Source of the DNA: CAVYUC01 sp963771595
GTDB lineage: Bacteria > Bacteroidota > Bacteroidia > Bacteroidales > Prolixibacteraceae
NCBI GenBank assembly: GCA_963771595.1
Contig: CAVYUC010000008.1
Span: forward strand, 222,313-286,312
Reading direction: 5' to 3'
Length of the DNA: 64,000 nucleotides
Shown in pieces: positions 63,925 to 64,000 of the stretch. A program made the translations under genes and the position numbers. Within the stretch, counting starts at the first letter, position 1. Each line of letters opens with the position of its first letter. The notes under the pieces were generated by a model, which saw nothing but the letters and a program-made list of their open reading frames with translations, did not search any database and was not told the origin of the DNA.

Positions 63925-63943
63925 AAAAAATTAAACCTCAAAA

Positions 63944-64000
63944 ATGATTATCAAAAAAACAATTACTCTGCTAATTCTTCTTTTAGCAACCGCTTTTGGC
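63944..64000 (+). CDS. Start of an exported protein (cut by window edge)
   Basis: Only 19 codons are visible: MIIKKTITLLILLLATAFG, which is a Sec signal peptide with Lys-Lys and a Leu-rich core. Nothing about function can be said. Confidence 0.55.
   Translation, partial: MIIKKTITLLILLLATAFG

Noticed and set aside
1..64000. tRNA, rRNA or CRISPR array
   Set aside because: I saw no tRNA-like cloverleaf, rRNA segment or regularly spaced repeat array in any gap.

Overview
The window looks like a chromosome segment from a free-living, probably marine or sediment member of the Bacteroidetes, most likely near the Marinilabiliales/Prolixibacteraceae. The evidence is the promoter form (TTTG, a 19-21 base spacer, then TAnnTTTG), near-absence of Shine-Dalgarno sequences, type IX secretion sorting domains, Bacteroidetes-only families (DUF4834, DUF4271, DUF5723, HU-CCDC81/SPOR), polysaccharide-active enzymes and sulfatases. 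The exact lineage is inference.

Layout. 1-4.0 kb: the start of glyS, two envelope proteins and two tandem GIN-domain (DUF2807) proteins, all on the minus strand. 4.2-11.2 kb: an S41 processing protease, two MscS channels, a DNPH1-like nucleotide hydrolase, coaX and small conserved proteins. 11.2-20.1 kb: an aldo/keto reductase, dodecin, a nitroreductase, then a six-gene minus-strand sugar catabolism cluster with two Gfo/Idh/MocA oxidoreductases, two TIM-barrel sugar isomerase/epimerase-like proteins, a GH26 mannanase-like lipoprotein and a GH43 enzyme. 20.1-27 kb: an HU-like/SPOR membrane protein and a nucleotide-sugar block (ugd, UDP-glucuronate decarboxylase, galE, rfbB). 27-35.3 kb: a DEAD-box helicase, a beta-barrel, creatininase-like and PepE-like enzymes, an AAE-type transporter, a thioredoxin and a GH32 fructan hydrolase. 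35.4-43.7 kb: a 48-residue ORF, a soluble two-component pair, and two paralogous T9SS-exported HExxH proteins separated by a 34-residue membrane microprotein.

43.7-46 kb holds the most striking element. A 23-codon leader ORF containing seven consecutive aromatic codons, an alternative antiterminator pairing and an intrinsic terminator lie directly upstream of tyrA and the DAHP synthase/chorismate mutase gene. This is a complete ribosome-mediated attenuator in a phylum where such devices are little described.

46-55.5 kb is housekeeping (rnpA, hemD, DUF4271, a frameshifted dus gene, polA with a small partner, queD, trpS) with a cluster of REP-like palindromes before trpS. 55.6-64 kb has a fatty-acid desaturase, a Tat-type Gfo/Idh oxidoreductase, two lipoprotein sulfatases separated by an IS4-family transposase lying between inverted REP-like repeats, a PIN-domain toxin-antitoxin-like pair, and the start of a further exported protein.
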